A program made the translations under genes and the position numbers. Positions 8,109-16,927 of a stretch of DNA of 41,643 bases are shown here, one piece after another. The stretch spans positions 1 to 41,643 of the forward strand of contig CAJOKR010000001.1 in the NCBI GenBank assembly GCA_905235135.1, written 5' to 3'. The notes beneath the pieces were generated by a model. The model was not told the origin of the DNA. It was given only the letters and a program-made list of their open reading frames with translations, and searched no databases. Position 1 is the first letter of the stretch; every line of letters starts with the position of its first letter. This DNA comes from an uncultured Bacteroidales bacterium. Its GTDB lineage: Bacteria; Bacteroidota; Bacteroidia; Bacteroidales; WCHB1-69.

Positions 8109-8969
8109 TTACGCGGCTTCTTCCTTATAAGGACATTCCGGATATTTCGGTTTTACAAACGAGTAAATCAACAAGGTTAATCCCATGATTATCAGCGGGA
8201 TGCTAAGCCATTGGCCGTTGTTGAGCACGTGGCCGGCCTCGCTTTGCACCTGCACTTCCTTGAAAAATTCGATAATGAAACGGGCGGTGAAAATCACCGT
8301 GAGGGTGATGCCGGAGGTGCGACCGGCAGGCACCTTACCCTTGGCATATTTGAAATAATAGATGCACAACCCGACGAAAACCAGCATATAAACGATGGAT
8401 TCGTAAAGTTGTGCAGGATGGCGGTACGTGCCAGCAATCCCGAAGCCGCCGTAAATGAAATCGAAGGCCCAAGGCACCTCCGTGATGCGGCCCACAATCT
8501 CATGGTTCATCAGATTGCCGATGCGCACAAACGAGGCCGCCACCGGCACCGCAATGGCCAAACGGTCCAAAATCCAGAGGAAGTTGATCTTATGTTTCCA
8601 ACAGTAGTAAATCAGGAATCCGAAAATACCAATCACCCCGCCGTGGCTTGCAAGTCCTTGGTAACCAATAAAGTGCCAGTTTTCGTCCACGGGAAAGATA
8701 ATCTGCAGCGGATGGGTGACGAACATCTCCGGTTCATAGAAGAGGAAATGCCCGATCCGCAGACCCACAATCGTCCACACAATCGTCCAAATGGAGATTT
8801 TATCTAACAATTTCTGCGAAAGATGCTCGGTTTTGAATATCTGCTGAAGCGTGTAGTAGGCCAACAGAAAACCCACCGCCAGAAAGATACCGTACCAGCG
8901 AACCTCCACAGGTCCAAGGTGGAACGCCACCGGATTCACCTTCCAAGTGATATAAGCTAATGTGTTCAT
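8109..8969 (-). CDS. lgt: Prolipoprotein diacylglyceryl transferase
   Basis: The 286-residue integral membrane enzyme transfers diacylglycerol from phosphatidylglycerol to the lipobox Cys of prolipoproteins. It has several hydrophobic segments, the Lgt signature RIGNLMNHEIVGR, the N-terminal VRWYGIFLAVGFL and the C-terminal HPAQLYES. The frame is open upstream to 9131, but a -7 box (TACTTTTG, minus strand) at 9003-9010 puts the transcript start near 8996. The start is therefore one of three close ATGs at 8981, 8975 or 8969. MNTLAYITW at 8969 fits the family best, while 8975 has the better spacing from AGAGGA. The gene is convergent with a lipoprotein gene and divergent from metK. Confidence 0.93.
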   Translation of the reverse strand: MNTLAYITWKVNPVAFHLGPVEVRWYGIFLAVGFLLAYYTLQQIFKTEHLSQKLLDKISIWTIVWTIVGLRIGHFLFYEPEMFVTHPLQIIFPVDENWHFIGYQGLASHGGVIGIFGFLIYYCWKHKINFLWILDRLAIAVPVAASFVRIGNLMNHEIVGRITEVPWAFDFIYGGFGIAGTYRHPAQLYESIVYMLVFVGLCIYYFKYAKGKVPAGRTSGITLTVIFTARFIIEFFKEVQVQSEAGHVLNNGQWLSIPLIIMGLTLLIYSFVKPKYPECPYKEEAA

Positions 8970-9002
8970 AAACATATTCATATCCTCTATTATAAAGCGG
9001 TG

Positions 9003-9010
9003 CAAAAGTA
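9003..9010 (-). promoter_or_regulatory. -7 box (TACTTTTG) for lgt
   Basis: On the minus strand this reads TACTTTTG, about 33 nt before the chosen lgt start. It excludes the far-upstream start codons. Confidence 0.6.
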
Positions 9011-9020
9011 CATTTTTTTT

Positions 9021-9048
9021 GGCTGTTGGCCATTGGAGATTGGCGATT
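9021..9048 (+). repeat. Four degenerate heptads of the GGNNATT type
   Basis: The units read GGCTGTT, GGCCATT, GGAGATT, GGCGATT in register. They lie in the lgt/metK divergent spacer and resemble the GGGGATT array at the right window edge. Confidence 0.6.
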
Positions 9049-9105
9049 AAAACCAATGTATTTATATCGGAAAAAAGTGTATTTTCGCGGCCGAAAACCG
9101 GTGGA

Positions 9106-9113
9106 TAGATTTG
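9106..9113 (+). promoter_or_regulatory. Candidate -7 box (TAGATTTG) for metK
   Basis: TAGATTTG matches TAnnTTTG but lies 89 nt before the ATG at 9203, giving an A/T-rich leader. TATTTTCG at 9080-9087 is an alternative one-mismatch box. I could not recognise a SAM riboswitch in this leader. Confidence 0.35.
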
Positions 9114-9202
9114 TAATGATTGCAACCACAAGAAAAAATGCTAAAACATATTTTTCCACGATTTTCAGTTTTTATTTTTTTTTATAATTTAAAATACTGA
9201 TT

Positions 9203-10441
9203 ATGAGTTATTTATTCACATCAGAATCGGTGTCAGAAGGACACCCTGACAAAATTTGCGACCAGATTTCGGACGCCTTATTGGACAATTTCCTCGCGCA
9301 GGATCCCGAGTCGAAAGTGGCATGTGAGACACTTGTTACTACCGGACTTGTGGTCTGTGCGGGCGAAGTGAAGACCGAAGGTTATGTCTCCGTTGATGAC
9401 GTGGCACGCCGGGTCATCCAAAAAATTGGCTACAACAAGAGTGACTACCAGTTCGACTACAAATCCTGCGGCGTGATTTCCACCATCCACAGCCAGTCGC
9501 CCGACATCAACCAGGGCGTGGAACGGGCGGCGTTGGAAGAGCAAGGTGCCGGCGACCAGGGCATGATGTTCGGATACGCCTGCAACGAGATGGACAACTA
9601 TATGCCACTGCCCGTGGAACTGGCCCATCGTTTCGTGCAGGAGCTGGCTGCCATCCGCAAGGAGGGCAAAAAGATGACCTACCTGCGTCCCGACTCCAAA
9701 TCGCAGGTTACCGTACAATATTCCGAACGCCATCGTCCTGAGCGCATTGACAGCATTGTCATTTCCACCCAGCACGACGAATTTGCGGACGAAGCCACTA
9801 TGTTGGAGACCATCCGCCGCGATGTCGAGAAAATCCTGATTCCCCGCGTGAAGAAAAGCTGCCCGAAGAACGTGCAGAAGCTGTTCAACACTGACTATCA
9901 GCTGTTTGTAAACCCGACGGGCAAGTTCGTCATTGGCGGTCCGCACGGCGATACGGGTCTCACCGGCCGAAAGATTATCGTTGATACTTACGGCGGACGC
10001 GGTGCCCACGGCGGCGGTGCTTTCTCTGGCAAAGACCCCTCAAAGGTCGATCGTTCAGCCGCTTACGCCACCCGCCACATCGCCAAGAACATGGTGGCCG
10101 CCGGTCTTTGCGACCAAGTCCTCATCCAAGTGGCCTACGCCATCGGCAAGGCCGAACCTGTAGGACTTTACGTCAACACCTACGGCACCGCCAAGGTGAA
10201 AATGCACGACAGCGAGATCGCCATGCGCATCCGCGAGATTTTCCCGATGCGTCCTTACGACATCATCAACCGTTTCCAGCTGAAGAACCCGATTTACGAG
10301 CCCACCGCCTCCTACGGCCATTTCGGCCGCGACACCTACGAAGCCGAGGTGGAGACCGCCCAAGGCCCCCGCACCGTCACCTTCTTCCCCTGGGAACGCC
10401 TCGATTACGTTGACATTGTGAAAAAAACGTTTGGATTGTAA
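9203..10441 (+). CDS. metK: S-adenosylmethionine synthetase
   Basis: The 412-residue cytoplasmic enzyme makes S-adenosylmethionine from ATP and methionine. It starts [18 protein letters not shown], the ATP-binding N-terminus with its metal and phosphate ligands. It has [12 protein letters not shown] in the first third, and [14 protein letters not shown] and [19 protein letters not shown], the phosphate-binding loops, in the second half. The length is as expected for Bacteroidota. A palindrome copy separates it from fabD, and an atypical leader lies upstream. Confidence 0.97.
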   Translation: MSYLFTSESVSEGHPDKICDQISDALLDNFLAQDPESKVACETLVTTGLVVCAGEVKTEGYVSVDDVARRVIQKIGYNKSDYQFDYKSCGVISTIHSQSPDINQGVERAALEEQGAGDQGMMFGYACNEMDNYMPLPVELAHRFVQELAAIRKEGKKMTYLRPDSKSQVTVQYSERHRPERIDSIVISTQHDEFADEATMLETIRRDVEKILIPRVKKSCPKNVQKLFNTDYQLFVNPTGKFVIGGPHGDTGLTGRKIIVDTYGGRGAHGGGAFSGKDPSKVDRSAAYATRHIAKNMVAAGLCDQVLIQVAYAIGKAEPVGLYVNTYGTAKVKMHDSEIAMRIREIFPMRPYDIINRFQLKNPIYEPTASYGHFGRDTYEAEVETAQGPRTVTFFPWERLDYVDIVKKTFGL

Positions 10442-10450
10442 TTACCTATT

Positions 10451-10478
10451 GTAGAGACGCACGGCCGTGCGTCTCTAC
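10451..10478. repeat. 28-bp palindrome, copy 5
   Basis: This is a perfect inverted repeat with centre CACGGCCGTG. It follows the metK stop by 9 bp and is followed directly by TAACCYA heptads. Confidence 0.9.
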
Positions 10479-10483
10479 ATCAA

Positions 10484-10504
10484 TAACCTATAACCCATAA
10501 CCAT
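10484..10504 (+). repeat. Three heptads (TAACCTA, TAACCCA, TAACCAT) in the fabD leader
   Basis: Three in-register 7-bp units without G on the sense strand end 9 nt before the fabD ATG. Confidence 0.55.
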
Positions 10505-10513
10505 AAATAAAGA

Positions 10514-11404
10514 ATGAACGCCTACATATTTCCCGGACAAGGTTCCCAGCATCCGGGCATGGGTTTGCAGCTGTACGAGCAGTTCCCGCTGGCGCAGGAG
10601 CTGTTCCGGTATGCAGACAAGATTCTGGGCTATCCCATCTCCGACATCATGTTCCACGGCACGGAGGAGCAGCTTAAGCAGACTAAATACACGCAATTAG
10701 CGATGTTTCTGCATGGTTACATTGCTTTCAAATGCCTGCACGTGGCGGATCCCGACATGACCGCCGGTCACTCGTTGGGTGAATATACCGCCTTGGCAGC
10801 CGCGGGGTGTCTTTCCTTTGAAGATGCTCTCCAGCTGGTGGAAAAACGTGCCAACGCCATGCAGAAAGCCTGCGAGCAGGTGCCGTCGGGCATGGCCGTG
10901 ATCCTGAAATTCGATGACAAAACCATCGAAGAGGTTTGCGCCTCCATCACCGAAGAGGTGGTCGTGCCGGCTAACTACAACTCCCAGCAGCAGCTGGTGA
11001 TTTCCGGCAGCGAGAAGGGCATCGAAATCGCTATTGAGCGGCTGAAAGAGGCTGGTGCCAAGCGCATTATGAAGCTCAACGTGGGTGGCGCTTTCCATTC
11101 CCCGCTGATGCAGAGTGCCCAGGACGAGCTAGCTGAGGCAATCTACAATTGCGCCTTCCACGCTCCAATATGCCCTGTCTATCAGAATGTCACCGCCGAA
11201 CCTTCCACCAACGCCGACACCATCCGGATGAATCTGGTCTTGCAACTCACTGCCCCCGTGCGCTGGACGCAGACCGTGCTGAACATGATCCGCGATGGCG
11301 CAACTTGCTTCACCGAATTCGGCCCTGGCCCCACCCTCGGAAACCTCGTCAAACGAATCGTTCCGGAAACCACTACCGAGTGCCTCGGCGCGGATGGAGA
11401 ATGA
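10514..11404 (+). CDS. fabD: Malonyl-CoA:ACP transacylase
   Basis: The 296-residue enzyme loads malonate onto acyl carrier protein for fatty-acid synthesis. It begins AYIFPGQGSQHPGMG, the FabD oxyanion loop, and has AGHSLGEYTAL with the nucleophilic Ser. Later it has GGAFHSPLM with the catalytic His. The start ATG at 10514 follows a palindrome and short heptad run after metK. No fab partners are present in the window. Confidence 0.95.
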   Translation: MNAYIFPGQGSQHPGMGLQLYEQFPLAQELFRYADKILGYPISDIMFHGTEEQLKQTKYTQLAMFLHGYIAFKCLHVADPDMTAGHSLGEYTALAAAGCLSFEDALQLVEKRANAMQKACEQVPSGMAVILKFDDKTIEEVCASITEEVVVPANYNSQQQLVISGSEKGIEIAIERLKEAGAKRIMKLNVGGAFHSPLMQSAQDELAEAIYNCAFHAPICPVYQNVTAEPSTNADTIRMNLVLQLTAPVRWTQTVLNMIRDGATCFTEFGPGPTLGNLVKRIVPETTTECLGADGE

Positions 11405-11473
11405 TTTTTCAACGTCCTTTTGTAGGGGCAAATATTTATTCACCAATACCGTTTAATCATTCCAAAAAAAGTG

Positions 11474-11481
11474 TATTTTTG
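11474..11481 (+). promoter_or_regulatory. -7 box (TATTTTTG) for the TPR protein-ribH unit
   Basis: TATTTTTG ends 27 nt before the ATG at 11509. Confidence 0.6.
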
Positions 11482-11508
11482 CACCCTTAAAAAATTAGAC
11501 GAACAATT

Positions 11509-12213
11509 ATGGCAAATAACGAAAATCTGGGTTCCAAGAAAATGGAACAAACGGCTGAAAATGAGAACTTTCTGACAAGATTCTTCACTTTCTTCAGCAA
11601 ATATCAGAACATCATCTACGGTGTCATTATTGGCATCTTAGTCATCATTCTCGCCATTTTGGCCTTCAACCGCTTCTATCTCCAGAAGAAAAACGCCGAG
11701 GCTTCCGCACAGATTGTGCAACCCATCCACTGGTTCACCCAAGGCGATTCCGCTTCTTTGAAGAAAGCCCTCGAAGGCGATGGTGAAAACGACGGTTTCC
11801 TCGATATCGCCAGCGGTTATAAAATCACCCGCACTGCCAACACCGCCAACTACTATGCCGGTCTGACTTACATGAAGCTGGGTCAGAAGGACGAGGCTTT
11901 GGATTATCTGAAGAAATTCAAAAAGAAAGAAAATGTGCTGTGGTACGGTTGTCAGGCTGTGATCGGCGACCTTTATGACGAGCAGGGCGATGAGGCTAAG
12001 GCCATCAGCTACTACGAGAAGGCTGTGAAGGGCAATGATCCCTACTTCACCCCCATCACGCTCTTCAAGCTGGGTCAGATGTACGAGCGCAAAGGCGACT
12101 GGAAGAAAGCCCTCGATGCTTACGAGACCATTGAGAAAGATTTCTACACCGAGTACAACAAGATGAGCATCGCTCAATACGCCGAAAGAGCGAGAGCGAA
12201 CGCTTCTAAATAA
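11509..12213 (+). CDS. Single-pass membrane protein with TPR domain (YfgM-like)
   Basis: The 234-residue protein has a short polar N-terminus, one transmembrane helix (about 36-54, IYGVIIGILVIILAILAF) and a soluble region with TPR-like helix pairs (about 105-225: YYAGLTYMKLGQKDEALDYLKK, ALDAYETIEKDFY). The layout matches the YfgM/ancillary SecYEG-associated family, whose members dock to the translocon and periplasmic chaperones. That role is inferred and other TPR_21-type anchors are possible. It is 6 bp from ribH and probably cotranscribed with it. Confidence 0.75.
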   Translation: MANNENLGSKKMEQTAENENFLTRFFTFFSKYQNIIYGVIIGILVIILAILAFNRFYLQKKNAEASAQIVQPIHWFTQGDSASLKKALEGDGENDGFLDIASGYKITRTANTANYYAGLTYMKLGQKDEALDYLKKFKKKENVLWYGCQAVIGDLYDEQGDEAKAISYYEKAVKGNDPYFTPITLFKLGQMYERKGDWKKALDAYETIEKDFYTEYNKMSIAQYAERARANASK

Positions 12214-12219
12214 TATATA

Positions 12220-12711
12220 ATGACAGAAAAGAAGAAAAACTTATCGGAATTTACGCCGTTTGAGTTTTCTTCCGCCAACAAAACAAGAATCGGTATTGTG
12301 GTCAGCGAATGGAACGACCGCATTACCGATTCGCTTTTTAAGGGTGCGGAAGAGAGCCTGCTTGAGCACGGCATTCTCAAAGAAAACATCCTCGTGAAGC
12401 ACGTTCCCGGCAGCTTCGAACTGCCCTTAGGTGCCCAGTGGATGCTCGACAAAACCCCCGTTGACGCGGTGATCTGCATCGGCTGCGTCATCCAAGGGGA
12501 AACCCGCCATTTCGACTTCATCTCCCAAGCGGTGGCCGACGGCATCATGAACGTCGGGCTGAAGTTCTCCAAACCGGTGATTTTCAGCGTGCTAACCTGC
12601 AATACGATGGAACAGGCCGAGGACCGCGCCGGTGGAAAACACGGCAACAAGGGGGTGGAAGGCGCTGTCAGCGCACTGAAAATGTTGGAATTGTTGCACG
12701 GTATCGAATAA
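12220..12711 (+). CDS. ribH: 6,7-dimethyl-8-ribityllumazine synthase
   Basis: The 163-residue enzyme condenses 5-amino-6-ribitylaminouracil with dihydroxybutanone phosphate, the step before riboflavin synthase. It has the substrate-binding SEWN loop near the N-terminus, VPGSFELPLGAQ, GCVIQGETRHFD with the catalytic His, and FSVLTCNTMEQAEDRAGG. About 20 N-terminal residues precede the core. It lies 6 bp after the TPR gene. Other rib genes are not in the window. Confidence 0.96.
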   Translation: MTEKKKNLSEFTPFEFSSANKTRIGIVVSEWNDRITDSLFKGAEESLLEHGILKENILVKHVPGSFELPLGAQWMLDKTPVDAVICIGCVIQGETRHFDFISQAVADGIMNVGLKFSKPVIFSVLTCNTMEQAEDRAGGKHGNKGVEGAVSALKMLELLHGIE

Positions 12712-12719
12712 TGTTCCCC

Positions 12720-12747
12720 GTAGAGACGTGCCATTGCGCGTCTCTAC
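12720..12747. repeat. 28-bp palindrome, copy 6 (imperfect centre)
   Basis: The arms GTAGAGACG and CGTCTCTAC are kept, while the centre TGCCATTGCG pairs imperfectly. It lies between ribH and fmt. Confidence 0.85.
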
Positions 12748-12787
12748 AGCCACGTTAACATACGTTAAACACAAAAACGAGCCATTT

Positions 12788-13759
12788 ATGAGGAAATTAC
12801 GTGTAGGATTCATGGGTACGCCCGAATTTGCAGTGGCGACGTTGGATGCCATCCGCAATGCCGGGCATGAGGTAGTCTGTGTGGTCACCACCCCCGACAA
12901 ACCCGCCGGCCGCGGACAGCAGATGCACTGCTCCGACGTGAAACGCTATGCCCTGGAGCACCAACTGCCTGTTTTGCAGCCCGAAAAGCTCAAAGACGAC
13001 AGTTTCGTGGAGGATTTGCGCGACTATCGTCCCGACGTGTTCGTGGTGGTGGCTTTCCGGATGCTGCCCCGATGTGTCTATGCGATGCCGATGTTGGGCA
13101 CCTTCAATGTTCATGCCTCGCTGCTTCCTCAGTATCGAGGTGCCGCGCCCATCCAGCGGGCTATCATGAACGGGGAAACCAAGACTGGTGTCACCACTTT
13201 CCTGCTCGATGAACATACCGATACTGGCTCGATGCTACTGCAAAAGGAGGTGGAAATCACCCATGAGGACAATGCCGGCACCCTGCACGACAAATTGATG
13301 GTTGCCGGTGCAGAACTGGCTGTCGAAACCTTGCGCCAGCTGGCCGAAGATACTGCCACCCCAATTCCGCAACCCAGCGTCGAAAACCTGATTCCCGCCC
13401 CGAAGATCTTCAAGGAGGACATGCACATCCGTTGGGACAACACGGCCGAGAACATTTACAACCATATTCGCGGCCTCTCCCCCTATCCTGCCGCGTTCTC
13501 CCTTATCGGTTTCCGCCACCCCGAAAACGAGGAGTTGAAAGACTGCGTTTTGAAGATTTTTGAGGTTGAAATCACAGACCGCCCGAGCAGTGGGAAACCT
13601 GGAAAAATCACGCTTGAAAACGACCAACAGCTGTTCGTTTCGACAAAAAATTTCGATATTTCTGTCAAAATACTCCAATTGGAGGGAAAAAGACGTATGA
13701 AAACCAAAGACTTCCTGTCTGGGTTTAGGTTTAATAACTATACTGACTATTTGTATTGA
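12788..13759 (+). CDS. fmt: Methionyl-tRNA formyltransferase
   Basis: The 323-residue enzyme formylates initiator Met-tRNA from 10-formyl-THF. It starts RVGFMGTPEFAVATL. The active-site stretch is FNVHASLLPQYRGAAP (Asn and His), with the Asp in DEHTDTGSML. A C-terminal OB-like domain follows (about 205-315). A GTG at 12728 in the palindrome would extend the frame, but the ATG at 12788 gives the family N-terminus. Spacing and strand suggest expression from the unit starting at 11509. Confidence 0.96.
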   Translation: MRKLRVGFMGTPEFAVATLDAIRNAGHEVVCVVTTPDKPAGRGQQMHCSDVKRYALEHQLPVLQPEKLKDDSFVEDLRDYRPDVFVVVAFRMLPRCVYAMPMLGTFNVHASLLPQYRGAAPIQRAIMNGETKTGVTTFLLDEHTDTGSMLLQKEVEITHEDNAGTLHDKLMVAGAELAVETLRQLAEDTATPIPQPSVENLIPAPKIFKEDMHIRWDNTAENIYNHIRGLSPYPAAFSLIGFRHPENEELKDCVLKIFEVEITDRPSSGKPGKITLENDQQLFVSTKNFDISVKILQLEGKRRMKTKDFLSGFRFNNYTDYLY

Positions 13760-13851
13760 TGTAACAAAACACTTTATCGGCTCGCTCTTATTAACTAATC
13801 TAAATAAATATCCACAATTTGAGATTAGGACTTGTTTCTTACAATTTTTAC

Positions 13852-13859
13852 TAACTTTG
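13852..13859 (+). promoter_or_regulatory. Promoter of the HU gene (-7 TAACTTTG, -33 TTG at 13832-13834)
   Basis: TAACTTTG matches TAnnTTTG, and a TTG lies 17 bp upstream. The leader to the ATG at 13901 is about 35 nt. Confidence 0.65.
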
Positions 13860-13900
13860 TGGCTCAAACTCATTTATTAACCTTTTTAAATTTTAACAGC

Positions 13901-14170
13901 ATGAACAAGAGTGAATTAATCGCCGCAATGGCATTGAAAGCCGGTTTAACAAAAGTCCAAGCCAAGAACGCTTTGGAAGCCTTAATGGACAGCTCAAAGG
14001 AAGCCTTGAAGAAAGGTGAGAAGATCGCCTTGATCGGATTCGGCACCTTCAGCGTTGCCAGCCGCAAAGCCAGAACGGGTCACAACCCCGCCACCGGCAA
14101 ATCCATCAAGATTCCGGCAAAGAAGGTTGTCAAATTCAAACCCGGTTCCGCTTTTGCAAAGATGAAATAA
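13901..14170 (+). CDS. HU-family DNA-binding protein
   Basis: The 89-residue histone-like protein starts MNKSELIAAMALKAGLTK and has the HU signature GFGTFSVASRKARTGHNPATG leading into the DNA-wrapping beta arms, then KKVVKFKPGS. HU dimers bend and compact DNA. The frame is open upstream to 13832, but that start lies upstream of the -7 box, so the ATG at 13901 is correct. It is a monocistronic unit with its own promoter and a strong terminator at 14191-14216. Confidence 0.97.
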   Translation: MNKSELIAAMALKAGLTKVQAKNALEALMDSSKEALKKGEKIALIGFGTFSVASRKARTGHNPATGKSIKIPAKKVVKFKPGSAFAKMK

Positions 14171-14190
14171 TCGGATTTCACACACAATCG

Positions 14191-14216
14191 AAAAAGCCCT
14201 GAACAAGGGCTTTTTT
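14191..14216 (+). terminator. Intrinsic terminator after HU gene
   Basis: The hairpin GCCCT/AGGGC is flanked by A-run and T-run (AAAAA before, TTTTTT after) and starts 20 nt after the stop codon. Confidence 0.85.
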
Positions 14217-14228
14217 ATTTTATTTGCT

Positions 14229-14924
14229 ATGGTAAAGATAGAGGATAAAGAATTGAGAGACAAGATTGTTGAGTATCTTCAGCAATTCGTTACGGAGAAT
14301 CGGCAGGAACGGCTGATGGAAATCCTGCAATATCGCACGCGGCATGTCACGGTGGTGCTGGAGGACCTTTTTCAAGCCCAAAACATCAGTGCGGTGTTGA
14401 GGACCTGCGACTGTTACGGCGTGCAGGATGTGCATGTGATCCAACATCGTAACACCTTCGAAGCGAACAAGGATATCAGCATGGGGGCCGACAAATGGCT
14501 CACCATCCACGAATACCCGCACAGCGAACATAACGTGAAAGATTGCATTGACCGGCTGCATGAGCAGGGCTATTGGGTAGCCGCCACCCTCCCCGACGAG
14601 AAAAAGCGCACCATTTTCGACCTGCCAGTGGAACAGAAGACCGCTTTCCTATTCGGCACCGAGCTGACTGGCCTCTCCGACGAAGCCGTAAAATATGCCG
14701 ACGGTAACGTTCTTATCCCGATGTACGGTTTCACCGAGAGCTTCAACATTTCCAACTCCGCTGCCATCATCCTCTCCCACTTCACCGAAAAGATGCGCCG
14801 CTCCGATGTGAAATGGCAACTTTCCAACGAAGAAAAGGCCGAACTCTACTTCGAATGGCTGCAAAAAACCGTCAAAGACCCCGAGGGACTGATCCGCCAA
14901 TATTACAGCCGTTCCGGTTTGTAG
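14229..14924 (+). CDS. trmH: SpoU/TrmH-family RNA 2'-O-methyltransferase
   Basis: The 231-residue SPOUT methyltransferase has motif 1 NISAVLRTCDCYG, motif 2 FGTELTGLSDEA and motif 3 IPMYGFTESFNISNSAA, the trefoil-knot SAM site. The N-terminal 20-40 residues and C-terminal tail of about 35 residues resemble tRNA (Gm18) methylase TrmH rather than the rRNA enzyme RlmB, which carries a separate N-terminal domain. Specificity is therefore likely but inferred. The stop TAG (14922-14924) is made by the palindrome copy at 14921. The HU terminator lies just upstream, so expression must come from a promoter I could not place or from readthrough. Confidence 0.85.
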   Translation: MVKIEDKELRDKIVEYLQQFVTENRQERLMEILQYRTRHVTVVLEDLFQAQNISAVLRTCDCYGVQDVHVIQHRNTFEANKDISMGADKWLTIHEYPHSEHNVKDCIDRLHEQGYWVAATLPDEKKRTIFDLPVEQKTAFLFGTELTGLSDEAVKYADGNVLIPMYGFTESFNISNSAAIILSHFTEKMRRSDVKWQLSNEEKAELYFEWLQKTVKDPEGLIRQYYSRSGL

Positions 14925-14948
14925 AGACGCAATGCATTGCGTCTCTAC
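14921..14948. repeat. 28-bp palindrome, copy 7 (supplies a stop codon)
   Basis: This is a perfect inverted repeat with centre CAATGCATTG, identical to copy 6309-6336. Its TAG ends the trmH reading frame. Confidence 0.9.
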
Positions 14949-15003
14949 GGTGGTCGGTAAGAATGCCGACTCGCCTAAATAAAAAAGTTGATGCGTAAGC
15001 CCT

Positions 15004-15038
15004 GACTGATCACAGTTCACTGATCACAGTTCTCTAAA
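15004..15038 (+). repeat. Five heptads (TGACTGA, TCACAGT, TCACTGA, TCACAGT, TCTCTAA)
   Basis: The units are in exact 7-bp register and use the same words as the array before ackA (35394-35442). They sit just before the mutA promoter. Confidence 0.7.
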
Positions 15039-15045
15039 AAATTGT

Positions 15046-15053
15046 ATCTTTGC
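15046..15053 (+). promoter_or_regulatory. -7 box (TATCTTTG) for mutA
   Basis: TATCTTTG ends 20 nt before the ATG at 15074. Confidence 0.65.
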
Positions 15054-15073
15054 ACGCTCAAATATAAAAGGTT

Positions 15074-16921
15074 ATGACTGACGAAAAATTGTTCCCCGAA
15101 TTCCCGCCCGTGACCACGGAACAGTGGGAAGCCACCATCAATAAAGACCTCAAAGGCGCTGATTACGAGAAGAAACTCGTGTGGCGCACCGACGAAGGTT
15201 TCCAAGTTCGGCCTTATTACCGCGCCGAAAACATGCAGGATCTGGACTACCTGAAGACCATGCCGAATGAGTTCCCATACACGCGCGGCACGAAAGCCCG
15301 CGACAACCATTGGGACATCGTGCAGGAGATTGAAGAAGCTGATCCCGCAAAAGCCAATGCCATCGCAGTGGATGCTTTGAAACGCGGTGCCACCTGCATT
15401 GCCTTCAATGCAGCCAACATCGACAACGATGCGGCTTTGGAAACGCTGCTCAAGGACATTGACCTGAATGTCAACGGTGTGCAGTTCAACCACGTGAAAA
15501 GCTACCTCGACCTGATGAAACGTTTTGTCAGCTACGTGGAAGCGCACAATTTCGACAAGGAAAAAGTACAGGGCAGCCTTAACTTTGACCCGCTAATTTA
15601 CCGTTTGCGCCACAACAAGTTCTGGAAATCTGCCGAAGAAGATATGCAGCAGGCCGTTGAACTTTTGGAGATGAACGGCTGTATGCGGAATTTCAAGGTC
15701 ATTAACGTAAACGGTATTGTGCTGCACAACGCTGGCGCAACCATCGTGCAAGAGTTGGCATACGCGCTCGGATTGGCTAACGAATACCTCGCTTTTTGCA
15801 CCGGCAAGGGCCTCAAACCCGAAAAGGTAGCCTCACGGATGCAGCTCACGCTCTCCGTCGGTTCCAACTATTTCATGGAAATCGCCAAACTGCGCGCTAC
15901 CCGTCTGCTTTGGTCCACCATGGTGGCCCAATACAAGCCCGAATGCGACTGCGCGTACAAAATCCATATCAACACTGTGGCATCTACCTGGAACAAAACC
16001 CTTTACGACCCGTATGTCAATATGTTGCGTAGCACAACGGAAGGCATGTCGGCAGCCATCGGCGGTTCCGACAGCATCTCGCTGCAACCCTTTGATGTGG
16101 CCTATAAGGAATCCGATGAGTTCTCCCGCCGCATTTCCCGCAACGTGCAGGTGATTTTGCAAGAAGAAGCCTTCATGGATCGTGTGGTGGATCCCGCCGC
16201 TGGTTCCTACTATGTGGAGAACCTCACCAATTCCATCGCGGAGAATGCTTGGAAACTGTTCCAAAGTGTTGAACAGCAGGGCGGTGCGCTCGCAGCTATC
16301 GAAAATGGTTCGATGCGTGAGGCAATCGAGGCCAGCTGCCAAAAACGTGATATGAATATCGCCACCCGCCGCTATATCCTGCTCGGCACCAACCAATATC
16401 CGAACATCAACGAGACGATGGCCGACAAGATTGAGCGTATGAAAAAGGACGACTGCGAAGGTTTAAAGACCTATCGCGGCGCCATGGCATTCGAAGAGTT
16501 GCGTCTCGAAACGGAGAAATACGCCGCCAAGAACCATCGTCCGTCGGTCTATCTGCTGAAAGTCGGTAATCTAGCCATGCGTCAGGCGCGCGCCGGATTC
16601 ATCACCAATTTCTTCGGCTGTGCCGGCTATAAGATTGTCGAGCCCGCCGGTTTTGCAACCGTGGAAGAGGGTGTGAAGGCCGCTGGCGAGGCAAAACCCG
16701 ACCTCATCGTGGTATGCAGCTCCGACGACGAATATGCCACCCTCGGTGTGGAAGCTGCCAAGCAGTGCAAGGCCCAGTTCCCGAACATCCCGTTCCTCGT
16801 GGCCGGTAACCCGACCGAGTGTATCGATGCTCTCAAAGAGGCTGGTGCTGATGACTTTATCCACGTGAGAGTCAACATCTTGGAATCCTTACGGAAATAT
16901 AACCAACTGCTGTTGAAATAA
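15074..16921 (+). CDS. mutA: Methylmalonyl-CoA mutase small (beta) subunit
   Basis: The 615-residue protein has the mutase TIM barrel (about 30-440) and a C-terminal flavodoxin-like domain (about 490-615). It ends its barrel with VVDPAAGSYYVENLT. In the C-terminal domain the B12-binding D-x-H-x-x-G is absent (the equivalent stretch around GFITNFFGCAGYKIVEP lacks it), as expected for the non-catalytic small subunit. The partner MutB, which holds adenosylcobalamin and interconverts succinyl-CoA and methylmalonyl-CoA in the propionate pathway, normally lies directly downstream but is missing here. The next gene is xylA, after a terminator. A promoter lies at 15046-15053. Confidence 0.9.
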   Translation: MTDEKLFPEFPPVTTEQWEATINKDLKGADYEKKLVWRTDEGFQVRPYYRAENMQDLDYLKTMPNEFPYTRGTKARDNHWDIVQEIEEADPAKANAIAVDALKRGATCIAFNAANIDNDAALETLLKDIDLNVNGVQFNHVKSYLDLMKRFVSYVEAHNFDKEKVQGSLNFDPLIYRLRHNKFWKSAEEDMQQAVELLEMNGCMRNFKVINVNGIVLHNAGATIVQELAYALGLANEYLAFCTGKGLKPEKVASRMQLTLSVGSNYFMEIAKLRATRLLWSTMVAQYKPECDCAYKIHINTVASTWNKTLYDPYVNMLRSTTEGMSAAIGGSDSISLQPFDVAYKESDEFSRRISRNVQVILQEEAFMDRVVDPAAGSYYVENLTNSIAENAWKLFQSVEQQGGALAAIENGSMREAIEASCQKRDMNIATRRYILLGTNQYPNINETMADKIERMKKDDCEGLKTYRGAMAFEELRLETEKYAAKNHRPSVYLLKVGNLAMRQARAGFITNFFGCAGYKIVEPAGFATVEEGVKAAGEAKPDLIVVCSSDDEYATLGVEAAKQCKAQFPNIPFLVAGNPTECIDALKEAGADDFIHVRVNILESLRKYNQLLLK

Positions 16922-16927
16922 CCGATT

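Noticed and set aside
9114-9202. SAM riboswitch in the metK leader
   Set aside because: The leader is A/T-rich with no stems or conserved SAM-binding core that I could recognise.
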